DNA from: Pinirhizobacter soli
GTDB taxonomy: Bacteria; Pseudomonadota; Gammaproteobacteria; Xanthomonadales; Rhodanobacteraceae
Direction of reading: 5' to 3'
Length of the DNA: 64,000 nucleotides
NCBI RefSeq assembly: GCF_015905305.1
Contig: NZ_JADZLQ010000002.1
Span: 682,001-746,000 of the forward strand
Of the stretch, positions 63,480-64,000 are shown one piece after another. The first letter of the stretch is position 1. Every line of letters begins with the position of its first letter. The translations under genes were made by a program, and so were the position numbers. Below the pieces are notes generated by a model. It had not been told where the DNA came from. It searched no databases and worked only from the letters and a program-made list of their open reading frames with translations.

Positions 63480-64000
63480 TCAGAGCCAGCCTTTTTGCCG
63501 CGCCAGGCGATAGGCCTCGATCCGGTTGGCCACGCCCAGCTTGCCGATCGCCTCGGACAGGTAGTTGCGTACCGTGCCATGGGACAGGTTCAGTTGCTGG
63601 GCGATATCGCTGGCCGCCTGCCCTTCCCCGGCCAGGCGCAATACCTGCCTTTCGCGGTCGTTGAGCGGATCGGCATCGGACCACGCCTCCAGCGCAAGCT
63701 CAGGGTCGATCGCCCGGCCGCCGCGGTGCACCGTACGCAGGGCCTCTGCGAGTTTCTCGGCAGGGGAGTCCTTCAGCAGGTAGCCGCCGACACCGGCATC
63801 GAGCGCCCGGCGCAGGAAGCCCGGCCGGGCGAAGGTCGTGACGATCACCACCTTCATCGGCAATTCGTGGCGACGCACGCGCTGGGCCAGTTCCAGGCCG
63901 GTGAGGCCGGGCATTTCGATGTCGGTCACCAGCACATCCGGCTTCAGGCGCTGCAACTCGCGCCAGGCCGCTTCGCCATCGGCCACGGAGCCGAGCACTT
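63480..64000 (-). CDS. NarL/FixJ-family response regulator (partial, N-terminus outside window)
   Basis: The C-terminal 172 or more residues of a LuxR-type response regulator. Visible are the phospho-acceptor Asp in LVTDIEMPGLTG, VVIVTTFARPGFLRRALDAGVGGYLLKDSPAEKL with the conserved Lys, and the helix-turn-helix LNDRERQVLRLAGEGQAASDIAQQLNLSHGTVRNYLSEAIGKLGV. The pattern resembles the DesR thermosensing subgroup, which controls fatty-acid desaturases, but that identity is not certain. The true start and any sensor kinase lie beyond position 64000. Confidence 0.88.
   Translation of the reverse strand, partial: VLGSVADGEAAWRELQRLKPDVLVTDIEMPGLTGLELAQRVRRHELPMKVVIVTTFARPGFLRRALDAGVGGYLLKDSPAEKLAEALRTVHRGGRAIDPELALEAWSDADPLNDRERQVLRLAGEGQAASDIAQQLNLSHGTVRNYLSEAIGKLGVANRIEAYRLARQKGWL

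Overview
The window is about 64 kb of GC-rich, densely coded bacterial chromosome. Gene content fits a gammaproteobacterium of the Xanthomonadales, most likely Rhodanobacteraceae (Luteibacter/Dyella type). The clues are the queA-tgt-yajC-secD-secF order, a SUF operon led by its own Rrf2 regulator and ending in a Rieske gene, amgK-murU, stand-alone motAB with a sigma-28 type promoter, and PrpBC. The genus is inferred from overall character, not from a marker gene. I see no insertion sequence, prophage, CRISPR array, tRNA or rRNA, and no gene-free stretch above 300 bases.

Layout. 0-9 kb: propionate catabolism (prpC partial, prpB) divergent from a dicarboxylate symporter, then mdh, a class I aminotransferase, small housekeeping and stress genes, a cyclophilin and a 3-hydroxybutyrate oligomer hydrolase. 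9-24 kb: typA, a PP-loop ATPase with a mismatch glycosylase, two multiheme cytochromes c, an amidase, a less GC-rich polytopic membrane gene, rhomboid, an NCS2-like permease, a lipoprotein, NlpC/P60, yggS, an M20 peptidase and comEA. 24-28.7 kb: SET-domain protein, GNAT, HutD-like protein, and an M1 peptidase coupled to a membrane protein.

28.8-34 kb: an extracytoplasmic flavin module, PepSY-TM / DUF2271 / DUF4198 / ApbE. The DUF2271 protein carries a DGVSGAT motif typical of ApbE targets. A Fur-box-like sequence lies between this operon and a divergent two-component system. 34-41 kb: two tightly coupled operons that converge and share a CTAG stop. They encode an esterase, an ArnE/ArnF-like pair of small transporters and a DegT aminotransferase (+), and a HAD-IB phosphatase, class III aminotransferase, FemAB/BioF2-like acyltransferase and arginase-fold protein (-). 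I know of no described pathway with this set; it is the best candidate here for an undescribed system.

41-50 kb: MipA/OmpV protein, CPBP protease, the suf operon with a 25-bp dyad upstream of its regulator, and glnK-amtB behind a near-perfect sigma-54 promoter. 50-54.5 kb: an apparently periplasmic amine-oxidation module (Tat-exported flavin oxidase, cytochrome c, exported RidA) and the peptidoglycan-recycling pair amgK-murU. 54.6-64 kb: two convergent single-domain response regulators, motAB, a small unknown gene, secF-secD-yajC-tgt-queA, and a partial NarL-family regulator cut by the window end.
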